Assembly (NCBI RefSeq): GCF_008704425.1
Contig: NZ_CP023696.1
Coordinates: 4,380,501-4,444,500, forward strand
DNA: 64,000 nucleotides
Reading direction: 5' to 3'
Origin: Streptomyces fradiae ATCC 10745 = DSM 40063
Lineage (GTDB): Bacteria > Actinomycetota > Actinomycetes > Streptomycetales > Streptomycetaceae
Positions 53,145 through 61,741 of this stretch are shown in pieces (the first letter of the stretch is position 1; each line of letters opens with the position of its first letter). The translations under genes were made by a program, and so were the position numbers. The notes under the pieces are model-generated. The model saw nothing but the letters and a program-made list of their open reading frames with translations, was not told the origin of the DNA and ran no database searches.

Positions 53145-53864
53145 GTGGACCTCGAGAAGAAGCCCCAGAAGCAGCCCGACCCGGCCACCCCGCGGCCCGC
53201 CGCCCCGCGGCCGACCGCACCGGCCGCCCCGGCGATGCGCGCGTCCGACGCCGACCGCGACCGGGTCGCCGACATCCTCCGCGAGGCCCTGGCCGAGGGA
53301 CGGCTCGACGCCGAGGAGCACGGCGAGCGCATCGACGCCGTGTACCGCGCGAAGACCCTCGGCGAGCTGGAGCCCATCGTCCGCGACCTGCCGGCCGCCG
53401 CCTCCGCCACCGCCCCCGCCGCGCCCCGCGCCGACGTGGCGTACGGGACGTACGACCCGGCCGGGGCGGCCGGCGAGGAGGAGAAGCTGGTCGCCGTCTT
53501 CTCCAGCACCTCCCTGCGGGGCCGCCGCCGCATCGGCCCGCGCACGGCCGCGTTCGCCCTCTTCGGCAACATCGAGATCGACCTCACCGAGACCACCTTC
53601 ACCCAGCGCCTCACCACCATCAACGCCACCTCCATCTTCGGGAACGTGGAGGTCACCGTCCCGGAGAACGTCTCGCTGCGCGGCACCGGCGGCGGGGTGT
53701 TCAGCAACTTCGAGGTGGACACCCAGGAGGCCGACGACCCCGAGGCGCCCGTCGTGGTGGTCAACGGCTACTCCGTCTTCGGCAACGTGGAGGCCCGCCC
53801 CAGGCGCGGCAAGCGCATCGCGGACCTCCTCCACGACAAGCTCCGCAAGCACCTGGAGCGCTGA
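53145..53864 (+). CDS. DUF1707 protein with LiaF-like C-terminal domain
   Basis: The 239-residue protein has a DUF1707 domain at about 31-83 (MRASDADRDRVADILREALAEGRLDAEEHGERIDAVYRAKTLGEL). A beta-rich domain from about 115 on resembles the cell-wall-active antibiotic response (LiaF C-terminal) fold (AVFSSTSLRGRRRIGPRTAAFALFGNIEIDLTE). No membrane segment is present, so it should be cytosolic or peripheral. GTG 53145 is used. Role: probably envelope-stress related. Confidence 0.85.
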   Translation: MDLEKKPQKQPDPATPRPAAPRPTAPAAPAMRASDADRDRVADILREALAEGRLDAEEHGERIDAVYRAKTLGELEPIVRDLPAAASATAPAAPRADVAYGTYDPAGAAGEEEKLVAVFSSTSLRGRRRIGPRTAAFALFGNIEIDLTETTFTQRLTTINATSIFGNVEVTVPENVSLRGTGGGVFSNFEVDTQEADDPEAPVVVVNGYSVFGNVEARPRRGKRIADLLHDKLRKHLER

Positions 53865-54202
53865 CGCCCCGTCGGCCCGTCGGCCCGCGCCGGCCCGTCG
53901 GCCCCCGTCGGCCCGTCGGCCCGCGCCGGCCCGTCGGCCCGCGCCGGCCCGTCGGCCCGCGCCGGCCCGTCGGCCCGCGCCGGCCCGTCGGCCCGCGCCG
54001 GCCCGTCGGCCCGCGCCGGCCCGGCGGGCGGCGCGGCGGTCCGGCGGGCGGCGCCGCGCCCGCCGGGCGACCGGCGGGATCCGGCCATAGCGCGTTCCGC
54101 CCTCTGGAAGTACGTGCGACGCAGTGCATAGGCGTGCGCACAGCGGGTAGGGCTTGGTGCGTCGTCTCTCTCGCCCGTGTAGGCCGTCGTCAGGAGTAGA
54201 CC
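53865..54202. other. 338-base gap with 18-bp repeats and the wbl promoter region
   Basis: The first half is the repeat array listed separately. The second half (about 54085-54190) is AT-richer and should hold the promoter of the WhiB-like gene. I cannot fix -35/-10 boxes. Confidence 0.45.
53915..54022. repeat. 18-bp tandem repeat, six copies
   Basis: GTCGGCCCGCGCCGGCCC repeats six times with exact 18-base period, preceded by degenerate copies from 53871. It lies between the DUF1707 gene and the WhiB-like gene. No spacer sequences are present, so it is not a CRISPR array. Confidence 0.92.
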
Positions 54203-54571
54203 GTGCTGCCACCGCCGCATCAGCCCCTCCAGGTCGCCGCCGTCCCGTCCCAGCGCGTACCGGCGCGGGAGGACGAGGGCGGTCCCTGGCACACGGAGGC
54301 GGTGTGCCGCCGCGACGAGGCGGGGCTGTTCTTCGCCCCGTCGAAGGAGCCCACGGCCGCGCGGCTCGCCCGCGAGGAGGCCGCCAAGCGGGTCTGCGCC
54401 CGCTGCCCCGTGATGATCGAGTGCCGTGAGCACGCCCTGGTCCAGCCGGAGCCGTACGGCGTGTGGGGCGGCCTGACCGCCGCCGAGCGCCGGGTGGTGC
54501 TCGCCCGCCGCCGGCGCCGCGAGGTCGAGCTGAAGAAGGCCGCGTCCGGCCGCATCGCCGCCGCCGGCTGA
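54203..54571 (+). CDS. WhiB-like iron-sulfur protein (WblI-like by neighbourhood)
   Basis: The 122-residue protein has the four cluster cysteines at 35, 65, 68 and 74 (EAVCRRDEAGLFF, VCARCPVMIEC), the GVWGG turn after them and a basic C-terminal tail (RRRRREVELKKAASGR). Wbl proteins bind a [4Fe-4S] cluster and act on transcription with the main sigma factor. The place next to glpX matches the wblI locus as I recall it from S. coelicolor. GTG 54203 follows AGGAG. Confidence 0.9.
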   Translation: MLPPPHQPLQVAAVPSQRVPAREDEGGPWHTEAVCRRDEAGLFFAPSKEPTAARLAREEAAKRVCARCPVMIECREHALVQPEPYGVWGGLTAAERRVVLARRRRREVELKKAASGRIAAAG

Positions 54572-54700
54572 CCGCGCGGGCGGCGGCACGGACGGTTGCG
54601 GGGCGGCACGGACCGGCGTACGCGCGTCGGGCACGGACGTACGCGGGCACGGCGGCACAGACGTGAGAACGGCACACCGCGCGGCACGGCCCGCACGGGA

Positions 54701-54732
54701 AGGGGCGCTCCCACCGCACTGGGAGCGCCCCT
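54701..54732. terminator. Bidirectional terminator, 13-bp perfect stem
   Basis: AGGGGCGCTCCCA (54701-54713) pairs with 54720-54732 around CCGCAC, followed by CTTCGTAT. It lies between the convergent wbl and glpX genes. Confidence 0.85.
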
Positions 54733-54837
54733 CTTCGTATCGCCGTCCCGGTCGGCCCCGGCCGGGCACCGCCCGCCCGTGGCCGCCGTCGGGCGGTGGC
54801 CCCGTGCCGTACCGCCGCCGGAGGCGGCCGTGCGGCT

Positions 54838-55869
54838 CTACTTCGCCCGGTCGAAGTCGATCTGGCTGTACGCGCGCAGCTTCGACAGCCGGTGCGTCGA
54901 GTCGATCTGCCGGATCGTGCCGGACTTCGAGCGCATCACCAGCGACGAGGTCGTCGCCGTCTCGGAGCGGTAGCGCACGCCGCGCAGCAGCTCGCCGTCC
55001 GTGATGCCGGTCGCGACGAAGAAGACGTTGTCGCCGCGGACCAGGTCGTCCGTGGACAGCACCCGGTCCAGGTCGTGGCCGGCGTCGAGGGCGCGCTGCC
55101 GCTCGGCGTCGTCCTTCGGCCACAGCTTGCCCTGGATGACCCCGCCCAGGCACTTGATGGCGCAGGCGCTGATGATGCCCTCGGGCGTGCCGCCGATGCC
55201 CATCAGCAGGTCCACGCCCGTGCCCTCGCGGACCGCCATGATCGAACCGGCCACGTCGCCGTCCGAGATGAACTTGATCCGGGCGCCGGTCTCGCGGATC
55301 TCCCGGACGATGCCCTCGTGGCGCGGCCGGTCCAGGATGACGACCGTGACGTCCTCGGGAGCGGAGTTCTTGGCCTTGGCGACCCGGCGGATGTTGACCG
55401 ACACGGGGGCGTTGATGTCCACGAAGTCGGCCGCCTCGGGGCCCGTGACCAGCTTGTCCATGTAGAACACGGCGGACGGGTCGAACATGGCGCCCCGGTC
55501 GGCCGCCGCCAGCACCGCGATGGCGTTGGGCATGCCCTTGGCGTTGAGCGTCGTACCGTCGATGGGGTCCACGGCGATGTCGCACTCGGCGCCGGTCCCG
55601 TCACCGACCCGCTCGCCGTTGAAGAGCATCGGGGCCTCGTCCTTCTCCCCCTCGCCGATGACGACGACGCCGTTCATCGAGACGGTGGAGACGAGGGTGC
55701 GCATGGCCCGCACGGCCGCGCCGTCGGCGCCGTTCTTGTCGCCGCGGCCGACCCAGCGGCCCGCGGCCATCGCGGCGGCCTCGGTGACCCGGACCAGCTC
55801 CAGGGCGAGGTTGCGGTCGGGAGCCTCGGGAGAGACCTCGAGTTCGGACGGCAAGTGGTGCTCGGTCAT
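54838..55869 (-). CDS. glpX: Class II fructose-1,6-bisphosphatase
   Basis: The 343-residue enzyme removes the 1-phosphate of fructose-1,6-bisphosphate in gluconeogenesis. GlpX motifs are VVIGEGEKDEAPML, DIAVDPIDGTTLNAKGMPNAIAVLA (metal-binding DPIDGTT) and MGIGGTPEGIISACAIKCLGG. Length is typical. The gene is convergent with wblI and divergent from the DUF4245 gene. Confidence 0.96.
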   Translation of the reverse strand: MTEHHLPSELEVSPEAPDRNLALELVRVTEAAAMAAGRWVGRGDKNGADGAAVRAMRTLVSTVSMNGVVVIGEGEKDEAPMLFNGERVGDGTGAECDIAVDPIDGTTLNAKGMPNAIAVLAAADRGAMFDPSAVFYMDKLVTGPEAADFVDINAPVSVNIRRVAKAKNSAPEDVTVVILDRPRHEGIVREIRETGARIKFISDGDVAGSIMAVREGTGVDLLMGIGGTPEGIISACAIKCLGGVIQGKLWPKDDAERQRALDAGHDLDRVLSTDDLVRGDNVFFVATGITDGELLRGVRYRSETATTSSLVMRSKSGTIRQIDSTHRLSKLRAYSQIDFDRAK

Positions 55870-55995
55870 CGGAGCGCACCTTTCTGTACGGCGACGGCCG
55901 GTGGTGAAGAGGGTGCTGCGACTCTATCGGTACGTCGACAAATTGAGCAGAGGGGCCCACGTTTGAGCGGGATGCCCTGATGCGACCATAGGGGG

Positions 55996-56520
55996 GTGGC
56001 AGGTATGCGAGGCAAGCAGACAGTGCGCGGGATGTTCCAGTCGATGGCGGTGATCTGTGCCGCCGCCGGGGTGATCTACCTCTTCGTCCCGCACGACGAC
56101 ACGGCGGACCCGATCCAGCCGGTCGACTACGGCGTGGAGCTGGTGACGGCCCGGCGCGCCGCCCCGTACCCGGTGGCCGCGCCGGAGGGGCTGGCCGGCG
56201 AGTGGCGGCCCACCTCGGTCTCGTACAGCCGCAAGGACGAGAACGCCTGGCACCTCGGCTTCCTCACGCCGGAGCGGGAGTACGCCGCGGTCGAGCAGTC
56301 GACGGACACGCCGGTGGAGTACGTCGTGAAGGTCACGCACGACGCCCGGGACACCGGCAGGACGCAGCAGGTCGCCGGGCGGGCCTGGGAGCGCTGGGAG
56401 GGGCCCAAGTACGACGCCCTGGTGCTGCGCGAGGAGGGCGTGACGACGGTCGTCACCGGCACGGCGTCCTTCGAGCGCCTGGGGGAGATGGCCGCGGCCC
56501 TCACGGCGAAGCGCGCCTGA
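55996..56520 (+). CDS. DUF4245 membrane-anchored protein
   Basis: The 174-residue protein has an N-terminal membrane segment (about 15-33, FQSMAVICAAAGVIYLFVP) and an outer DUF4245 domain (GEWRPTSVSYSRKDENAWHLGFLTP, EYAAVEQSTDTPVEYV). The family's role is unknown. GTG 55996 and ATG 56005 are both possible starts. The latter has GGGGGG at better spacing. Pairing of this gene with glpX is common in actinobacteria. Confidence 0.85.
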   Translation: MAGMRGKQTVRGMFQSMAVICAAAGVIYLFVPHDDTADPIQPVDYGVELVTARRAAPYPVAAPEGLAGEWRPTSVSYSRKDENAWHLGFLTPEREYAAVEQSTDTPVEYVVKVTHDARDTGRTQQVAGRAWERWEGPKYDALVLREEGVTTVVTGTASFERLGEMAAALTAKRA

Positions 56521-56933
56521 CGCTCCGCGCCGGGAAGGCCCTCGCGGGGCGGTGTGTGCGGGCGCCGGCACGGGCGTCCCGGCACCCCGACCGGTACGGG
56601 CGCCGCCACGACGGCCCCCGCACGGGCCCGGTCCGCCCCCGTGCGAGCCGCGCCGACCCCGCCCTCGCGGGCCGGCCTCCGGCCGGCCGCCCCCGGAGGG
56701 GCCGACCACGCTCGCGGGCCGGCTTCCCGCCGTCCCCGCGGGCCCCGGCCGCCCCCGGCCCGGGGCCCGACCCGCTCGCGGACCGGCCTGACCCGGACCT
56801 GACCCGGCCCGGCCTGACCCGGCCCGGCCTGACCCGGCCCGGCCGGACCCGGACGTGGAGCGGGCCGCCCCGGCTGTACGGCGCCGTACCCCGGCGGCAC
56901 CGGTGGCCACCGGCCCGCACCCGGGGCGCGGGG
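56521..56933. other. 413-base gap with CCTGACCCGGCCCGG repeats
   Basis: The gap between two convergent genes is highly GC-rich. A 15-base unit, GGCCTGACCCGGCCC, repeats about four times at 56786-56850. I see no gene or strong hairpin. Confidence 0.55.
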
Positions 56934-57674
56934 TCAGCCGCGGGCCGCCGCCATGGCCGCGCCGACGATGCCCGCGTTGTTCTGGAGCCGCGCGGGGACG
57001 ATCTCGGCCCGCACGTTGTTGATCAGCGGCAGGAACTTCTCCGCCTTCCGGCTCACCCCGCCGCCCACGATGAACAGCTCGGGCGAGAACAGCATCTCGA
57101 CGTGCGCCAGGTACTTCCGCACCCGGTGCGCCCACTCCTCCCAGCTGAGGTCCTTGTCCTCCTTGGCCCGGGTCGAGGCGTGCTTCTCCGCCTCCCTGCC
57201 GTTCAGCTCCAGGTGGCCGAGCTCGGTGTTGGGCACCAGGCGCCCGTCGACGAAGAGGGCGCTGCCGATACCGGTACCGAACGTCAGCATGATCACCGTG
57301 CCGGTCCGGCCCCGCCCCGCGCCGTACGTCATCTCCGCGACCCCGGCGGCGTCCGCGTCGTTCAGCACGGTCACCGGCAGCCCGCCGAGCCGCTCGCCCA
57401 GCAGCGCCGCCGCGTCGACGTCGATCCAGCCCTTGTCGACGTTGGCCGCCGTGCGGACCGTCGAACCCGTCACCACCCCGGGGAACGTCACCCCGACCGG
57501 CCCCGACCAGCCGAAGTGCTCCACGACCTGCGCGACGCAGCCCGCGACGTCCGAGGGCGTCGCGGGCTGCGGGGTCAGCACCTTGTGGCGGGGCTCGGCC
57601 AGATCTCCGCGCTCCAGGTCCACGGGAGCGCCCTTGATCCCCGACCCGCCGATGTCCACTCCGAAGACGTTCAT
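56934..57674 (-). CDS. ppgK: Polyphosphate glucokinase
   Basis: The 246-residue ROK-family kinase starts NVFGVDIGGSGIKGAPVDLE (phosphate-binding loop) and has LNDADAAGVAE (catalytic Asp), LTFGTGIGSALFVDG and LGHLELNGREAEKHASTRAKEDKDLSWEEWA. The last segment is typical of polyphosphate-using glucokinases of actinobacteria. It phosphorylates glucose with polyphosphate or ATP. ATG 57674 is preferred; a GTG pair at 57683/57680 is an alternative. Confidence 0.92.
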   Translation of the reverse strand: MNVFGVDIGGSGIKGAPVDLERGDLAEPRHKVLTPQPATPSDVAGCVAQVVEHFGWSGPVGVTFPGVVTGSTVRTAANVDKGWIDVDAAALLGERLGGLPVTVLNDADAAGVAEMTYGAGRGRTGTVIMLTFGTGIGSALFVDGRLVPNTELGHLELNGREAEKHASTRAKEDKDLSWEEWAHRVRKYLAHVEMLFSPELFIVGGGVSRKAEKFLPLINNVRAEIVPARLQNNAGIVGAAMAAARG

Positions 57675-57817
57675 GGACACCACGTTACGGCGGGGGAGCG
57701 GCCCGCCGGGGGAGGACGGCGAACGCCGGCCCGCGGACCGGGCGCACGGGGCGGGGGCCGGTGGGCCGGCCGTACAGGGGCCGGGGCGGCGGGTGCGGGC
57801 CGGGTGTACGTGGGGGT

Positions 57818-57846
57818 GGCGCGCCCCCCCGGCAGGGCGGCGCGCC
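57818..57846 (-). terminator. Possible terminator after ispH
   Basis: GGCGCGCC at 57818-57825 can pair with the same self-complementary word at 57839-57846 across a 13-base loop, just beyond the ispH stop. The stem is short (8 bp). Confidence 0.4.
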
Positions 57847-57851
57847 CGTGA

Positions 57852-58844
57852 TCAGTTCGCCCGGCGCTCCGACAGTGCGGCGGCCTCGGCGCGCAGGTCG
57901 CGGCGGAGCTCCTTCGGCAGGGAGAAGGTGATCGACTCCTCCGCCGTCTTCACGATCTCCACGTCCTCGAAGCCGCGCCGCGCCAGCCACTCCAGGACGC
58001 CCTCGACCAGTACCTCCGGCACCGAGGCGCCCGAGGTGACGCCGACCGTGGCCACGCCGTCGAGCCACGCCTCGTCGATCTCGTCGGCGAAGTCGACCAG
58101 ATGGGCGGCGCGGGCGCCGGCCTGCACGGCGACCTCGACCAGGCGCTTGGAGTTGGACGAGTTGCGCGAGCCGACCACGATGACGAGGTCCGAGTCGGCG
58201 CCCATCTCCTTCACGGCGAGCTGGCGGTTCTGCGTGGCGTAGCAGATGTCGTCGCTGGGCGGTGAGACGAGCTGCGGGAACTTCTCCTTCAGCGCGTCGA
58301 CCGTCTCCATCGTCTCGTCCACCGACAGCGTGGTCTGGGAGAGCCAGACGACCCTGGACGGGTCGCGGACCTCGACCTTGGCCACGTCGCCGGGGCCGTC
58401 GACGAGCTGGATGTGGTCGGGTGCCTCGCCGGAGGTGCCGATGACCTCCTCGTGCCCCTCGTGGCCGATGAGGAGGATGTCGTAGTCCTCCTGCGCGAAC
58501 CGCACGGCCTCCTTGTGGACCTTGGTGACGAGCGGGCAGGTCGCGTCGATCGTCGCGAGCTTCCGCTCGGCGGCCTCCTCGTGGACGATCGGGGCGACGC
58601 CGTGCGCGGAGAACATCACGATGGAGCCCTCGGGCACCTCGTGCGTCTCGTCGACGAAGATGGCGCCCTTCTTCTCCAGGGTCTGCACGACGTACTTGTT
58701 GTGGACGATCTCGTGCCGCACGTAGATCGGCGCGCCGTACTGCTCCAGCGCCTTCTCGACGGCGATCACGGCGCGGTCCACGCCCGCGCAGTAGCCGCGC
58801 GGAGCGGCGAGGAGGACCCGGCGGGCAGGAGGCGTAGGAGTCAT
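57852..58844 (-). CDS. ispH: 4-hydroxy-3-methylbut-2-enyl diphosphate reductase IspH (LytB)
   Basis: The 330-residue iron-sulfur enzyme makes IPP and DMAPP in the last step of the MEP pathway. The three cluster cysteines are in RGYCAGVDRAV, IDATCPLVTKVH and DDICYATQNRQ. The catalytic THEVPEGSIVMFSAHGVAP and SRNSSNSKRL blocks are present. ATG 58844 begins MTPTPPARRVLLAAPRG; ATG 58853 is also possible and would leave almost no leader. It is divergent from xseA. Confidence 0.96.
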   Translation of the reverse strand: MTPTPPARRVLLAAPRGYCAGVDRAVIAVEKALEQYGAPIYVRHEIVHNKYVVQTLEKKGAIFVDETHEVPEGSIVMFSAHGVAPIVHEEAAERKLATIDATCPLVTKVHKEAVRFAQEDYDILLIGHEGHEEVIGTSGEAPDHIQLVDGPGDVAKVEVRDPSRVVWLSQTTLSVDETMETVDALKEKFPQLVSPPSDDICYATQNRQLAVKEMGADSDLVIVVGSRNSSNSKRLVEVAVQAGARAAHLVDFADEIDEAWLDGVATVGVTSGASVPEVLVEGVLEWLARRGFEDVEIVKTAEESITFSLPKELRRDLRAEAAALSERRAN

Positions 58845-59172
58845 GCCCCCCATCGTAAGGGTGGCCGCCCCGCCCGAAGATCGCGCCGCCCCCGCCCGGA
58901 CGCGCGAGAGACGCGGGCGGCTCGACGGGCCGGGCGGTCCCACGGGCCGGGCGGTCCCACGGGCCGGGCTGCTCCACGGGCCGGGCTGCTCCACGGGCCG
59001 GGCGGCTCGACGGGCCGGGCGGTCCCACGGGCCGGGCGGCTCGACGGGCCGGGCCCGTCCCGCGGGCCGGGCCGGGACGGGTGGACGCGGGGCCGGCCGG
59101 GCGGCAGGGGCAGGCGGGGCAGGCGGTCACGGGCGGCGGCCGCTGCTCCGCCCCGCTGTCAGCGGCGGCGCG

Positions 59173-59178
59173 TACGCT
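59173..59178 (+). promoter_or_regulatory. TACGCT -10 box directly before the xseA start
   Basis: TACGCT fits TANNNT and ends 6 bases before the ATG. Transcription would start at or next to the start codon, so the mRNA is probably leaderless. There is no Shine-Dalgarno sequence ahead of this ATG. Confidence 0.5.
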
Positions 59179-59184
59179 CCCCGT

Positions 59185-60420
59185 ATGGCTCTGACTACGT
59201 CCGCCGAAGCCCCCCTGCCCGTCGGCCAGGTGTCCCGGCTCATCGGGGGGTGGATCGACCGGCTCGGCGCCGTCTGGGTGGAAGGCCAGATCACGCAGCT
59301 CTCGCGGCGCCCCGGCGCCGGAGTGGTGTTCCTGACGCTGCGCGACCCGTCGCACGACATCTCGGTCAGTGTGACGTGCTACCGCCAGGTGTTCGACGCC
59401 GTCGCGGACGTCGTGTCCGAGGGCGCGCGGGTCGTGGTGCACGCGAAGCCGGAGTGGTACGCGCCGCGCGGCCAGCTCTCGCTGCGGGCGGCGGAGATAC
59501 GGCCGGTCGGCATCGGTGAGCTGCTGGCCCGGCTGGAGCAGCTGAAGCGCTCGCTGGCGGCCGAGGGGCTGTTCGCCGTGGAGCGCAAGCGGCCGCTGCC
59601 CTTCCTGCCGCAGCTGATCGGCCTGGTCTGCGGCCGGGCGTCGGCGGCGGAGCGCGACGTGCTGGAGGTGGCCCGCCGCCGCTGGCCGGCGGTCCGCTTC
59701 GAGGTGCGCAACGTCGCGGTGCAGGGCGTCCACGCGGTGCCGCAGGTGGTGCGGGCGGTGCGGGAGCTCGACCGGATGGACGACGTGGACGTGATCGTCG
59801 TCGCGCGGGGCGGCGGCAGCGTCGAGGACCTGCTGCCCTTCTCGGACGAGCAGCTCGTACGGGCCGTCGCCGAGTGCCGTACGCCGGTCGTGTCCGCCAT
59901 CGGGCACGAGCCGGACGCGCCGCTGCTGGACCTCGTCGCCGACCTGCGGGCGGCCACGCCGACGGACGCGGCGAAGAAGGTCGTCCCGGACGTGCGGGAG
60001 GAGCTGGAGCGGGTCCGCTCGCTGCGGGACCGGGCGCTGCGCTGCGTACGGGGGCTGCTGGAGCGGGAGGAGCGGGGCCTGGCGCACGCGCTGGCCCGGC
60101 CCGTCATGGAGCATCCGCAGCGGATGGTGGAGGAGCGGCAGGCGCAGGTCGACGCCCTGGTGGCGCGCGGCAGGCGGGTGCTGGGCCATCTGCTGGACCG
60201 GGCCGACTCGGAGCTGGCCCACACGCACGCGCGGGTGGTGGCGCTCTCCCCGGCGGCGACGCTGGAGCGGGGGTACGCGGTGCTCCAGCGGGCGGACGGC
60301 GCGGTGGTGCGCTCGCCGGACGAGGTGGCCGAGGACGAGGAGCTGCGGGCCCGGGTGGCGGGCGGGGCGTTCGCGGTGCGGCGCGTGGACGGCGGCGGCG
60401 CTGTCGTACCCCGCCCGTAG
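59185..60420 (+). CDS. xseA: Exodeoxyribonuclease VII large subunit
   Basis: The 411-residue protein has an N-terminal OB-fold (about 12-105, VGQVSRLIGGWIDRLGAVWVEGQITQLSRRPG) and the XseA catalytic part (LIGLVCGRASAAERDVLEVARRRWP, DVDVIVVARGGGSVEDLLPFSDE, VSAIGHEPDAPLLDLVADLRAATPTDAA). A long coiled coil follows, then TLERGYAVLQRADG. With XseB it degrades single-stranded DNA. Confidence 0.95.
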   Translation: MALTTSAEAPLPVGQVSRLIGGWIDRLGAVWVEGQITQLSRRPGAGVVFLTLRDPSHDISVSVTCYRQVFDAVADVVSEGARVVVHAKPEWYAPRGQLSLRAAEIRPVGIGELLARLEQLKRSLAAEGLFAVERKRPLPFLPQLIGLVCGRASAAERDVLEVARRRWPAVRFEVRNVAVQGVHAVPQVVRAVRELDRMDDVDVIVVARGGGSVEDLLPFSDEQLVRAVAECRTPVVSAIGHEPDAPLLDLVADLRAATPTDAAKKVVPDVREELERVRSLRDRALRCVRGLLEREERGLAHALARPVMEHPQRMVEERQAQVDALVARGRRVLGHLLDRADSELAHTHARVVALSPAATLERGYAVLQRADGAVVRSPDEVAEDEELRARVAGGAFAVRRVDGGGAVVPRP

Positions 60421-60461
60421 GGTGTCAGGGCAGGGTGCTGGAGATGGCGAGGGGCGAGGAC

Positions 60462-60803
60462 ATGGCGGCGAAGGCGACGCGGGCGGCGGACGCGGCGGAC
60501 GCGGCGGAGACCGGGGCGGTGGGCGCGTCCGGCGCGCCGGACGCGGACGGGGAGGGCGCCGGCGCGGCGGCCGGGGCCGTACCGGAGGGCGGCGCGGCGA
60601 TCGGGTACGAGCAGGCGCGCGACGAGCTGGTCGACGTGGTCCGCCGGCTGGAGGCGGGCGGGACGACGCTGGAGGAGGCGCTGGCGCTCTGGGAGCGGGG
60701 CGAGGAGCTGGCGAAGGTCTGCCGCCACTGGCTGGAGGGTGCCCGCGCGCGGCTGGACGCCGCGCTCGCGCAGGAGCGGGACGGCTCCGACCAGCGGGAA
60801 TAG
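60462..60803 (+). CDS. xseB: Exodeoxyribonuclease VII small subunit
   Basis: The 113-residue protein has an Ala/Gly-rich N-terminus (about 1-45) and the XseB helical hairpin (YEQARDELVDVVRRLEAGGTTLEEALALWERGEELAKVCRHWLEGARARLDAAL). ATG 60462 follows GAGGGGCGAGG. An ATG at 60444 is in frame. It lies 41 bases after xseA and forms the small subunit of exonuclease VII. The N-terminal extension is longer than usual. Confidence 0.92.
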   Translation: MAAKATRAADAADAAETGAVGASGAPDADGEGAGAAAGAVPEGGAAIGYEQARDELVDVVRRLEAGGTTLEEALALWERGEELAKVCRHWLEGARARLDAALAQERDGSDQRE

Positions 60804-60860
60804 CGGCGCATACACGGCGCGGGGGTGACGGGCGGGCGTGCGGTGGCGTACCCCACATCC

Positions 60861-60880
60861 CTTTACTTGAAACTTCACAC
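60861..60880 (+). promoter_or_regulatory. AT-rich element CTTTACTTGAAACTTCACAC upstream of the nitroreductase gene
   Basis: The element contains ACTT twice, 7 bases apart, and stands out in the GC-rich background about 90 bases before the start. It is a good candidate for an operator of a redox- or ligand-sensing regulator encoded elsewhere. Confidence 0.4.
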
Positions 60881-60967
60881 ATCCCGCCGTACGGTGGAGG
60901 CATCGCCCGGCGCACCGCGCCGTGCGCTCGCACTGACCCACCCCGTACGTCGGAAGGCACCACCCCC

Positions 60968-61558
60968 ATGTCGCTCGTCCTCGACCCCGCCGCGCAGGAT
61001 CTGCTGTTCCGCGAGGCCCGCACCACCGGCGCGTTCACCGACGAGCCGGTGACCGAGGAGCAGGTCCAGGCGATCTACGACCTGGTCAAGTACGGCCCCA
61101 CCGCCTTCAACCAGACCCCGCTGCGGGTCGTCCTGGTCCGCTCGGCCGAGGCCCGCGAGCGCCTCGTCCCGCTGATGGCCGAGGGCAACCAGGCCAAGAC
61201 CGCCGCCGCCCCGCTCGTCGCCATCCTCGCGGCCGACAACGAGTTCCACGAGGAGCTGCCGAAGCTGTTCCCGGCGTTCCCCCAGGCCAAGGACGCCTTC
61301 TTCGCCGAGCGCCCGGTCCGCGAGGCGTCCGCCAGGATGAACGCCGCGCTCCAGGCCGCGTACTTCATCGTCGGCGTCCGCGCGGCCGGCCTCGCGGCGG
61401 GCCCGATGACCGGCTTCGACTTCGCGGCCGTCCAGAAGGAGTTCCTGGACGACGACCACACCCCGCTCATGATCGTCAACCTCGGCAGGGCCGCCGGGGA
61501 CGCCCCGTACCCGCGCTCCCCGCGCCTGGCGTACGACGAGGTCGTCACCACGGTCTGA
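60968..61558 (+). CDS. Nitroreductase-family protein, malonic semialdehyde reductase (RutE)-like
   Basis: The 196-residue flavoprotein shows the RutE/HadB-type pattern: LVLDPAAQDLLFREARTTGAFTDEPV, VKYGPTAFNQTPLRVVLVRS, GNQAKTAAAPLVAILAAD and ALQAAYFIVGVRAAGLAAGPMTGFD. It binds FMN and reduces small aldehydes or nitro compounds with NAD(P)H. Physiological substrate is not shown. The upstream AT-rich stretch with CTTTACTTGAAACTTCACAC (60861-60880) is a likely promoter/operator. Confidence 0.88.
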   Translation: MSLVLDPAAQDLLFREARTTGAFTDEPVTEEQVQAIYDLVKYGPTAFNQTPLRVVLVRSAEARERLVPLMAEGNQAKTAAAPLVAILAADNEFHEELPKLFPAFPQAKDAFFAERPVREASARMNAALQAAYFIVGVRAAGLAAGPMTGFDFAAVQKEFLDDDHTPLMIVNLGRAAGDAPYPRSPRLAYDEVVTTV

Positions 61559-61587
61559 CGCCCCGCCGCGGGACGCCCGCACAGGGA

Positions 61588-61626
61588 CCGGCCCCGGCCC
61601 ACCACCTCGTGGTGCGCCGGGGCCGG
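61588..61626. terminator. Bidirectional terminator, 18-bp stem with one mismatch
   Basis: Arms 61588-61605 and 61609-61626 pair over 18 bases with a single mismatch around CTC. It lies between the convergent nitroreductase and DUF6542 genes. Confidence 0.85.
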
Positions 61627-61741
61627 CCTCTTCACGGACTCCCCGGGCCCGGACACCCGGCGCGGAGGCGCCGCGCGGGCCCGATGGCCGCGCCGGTTCG
61701 GCGCCGGGGCGCCGCCCCGGGTCGGAGCGGGGCGCCGGGGG

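Noticed and set aside
53871..54022. CRISPR-like array
   Set aside because: The repeats are directly adjacent with no unique spacers, and there are no cas genes nearby.
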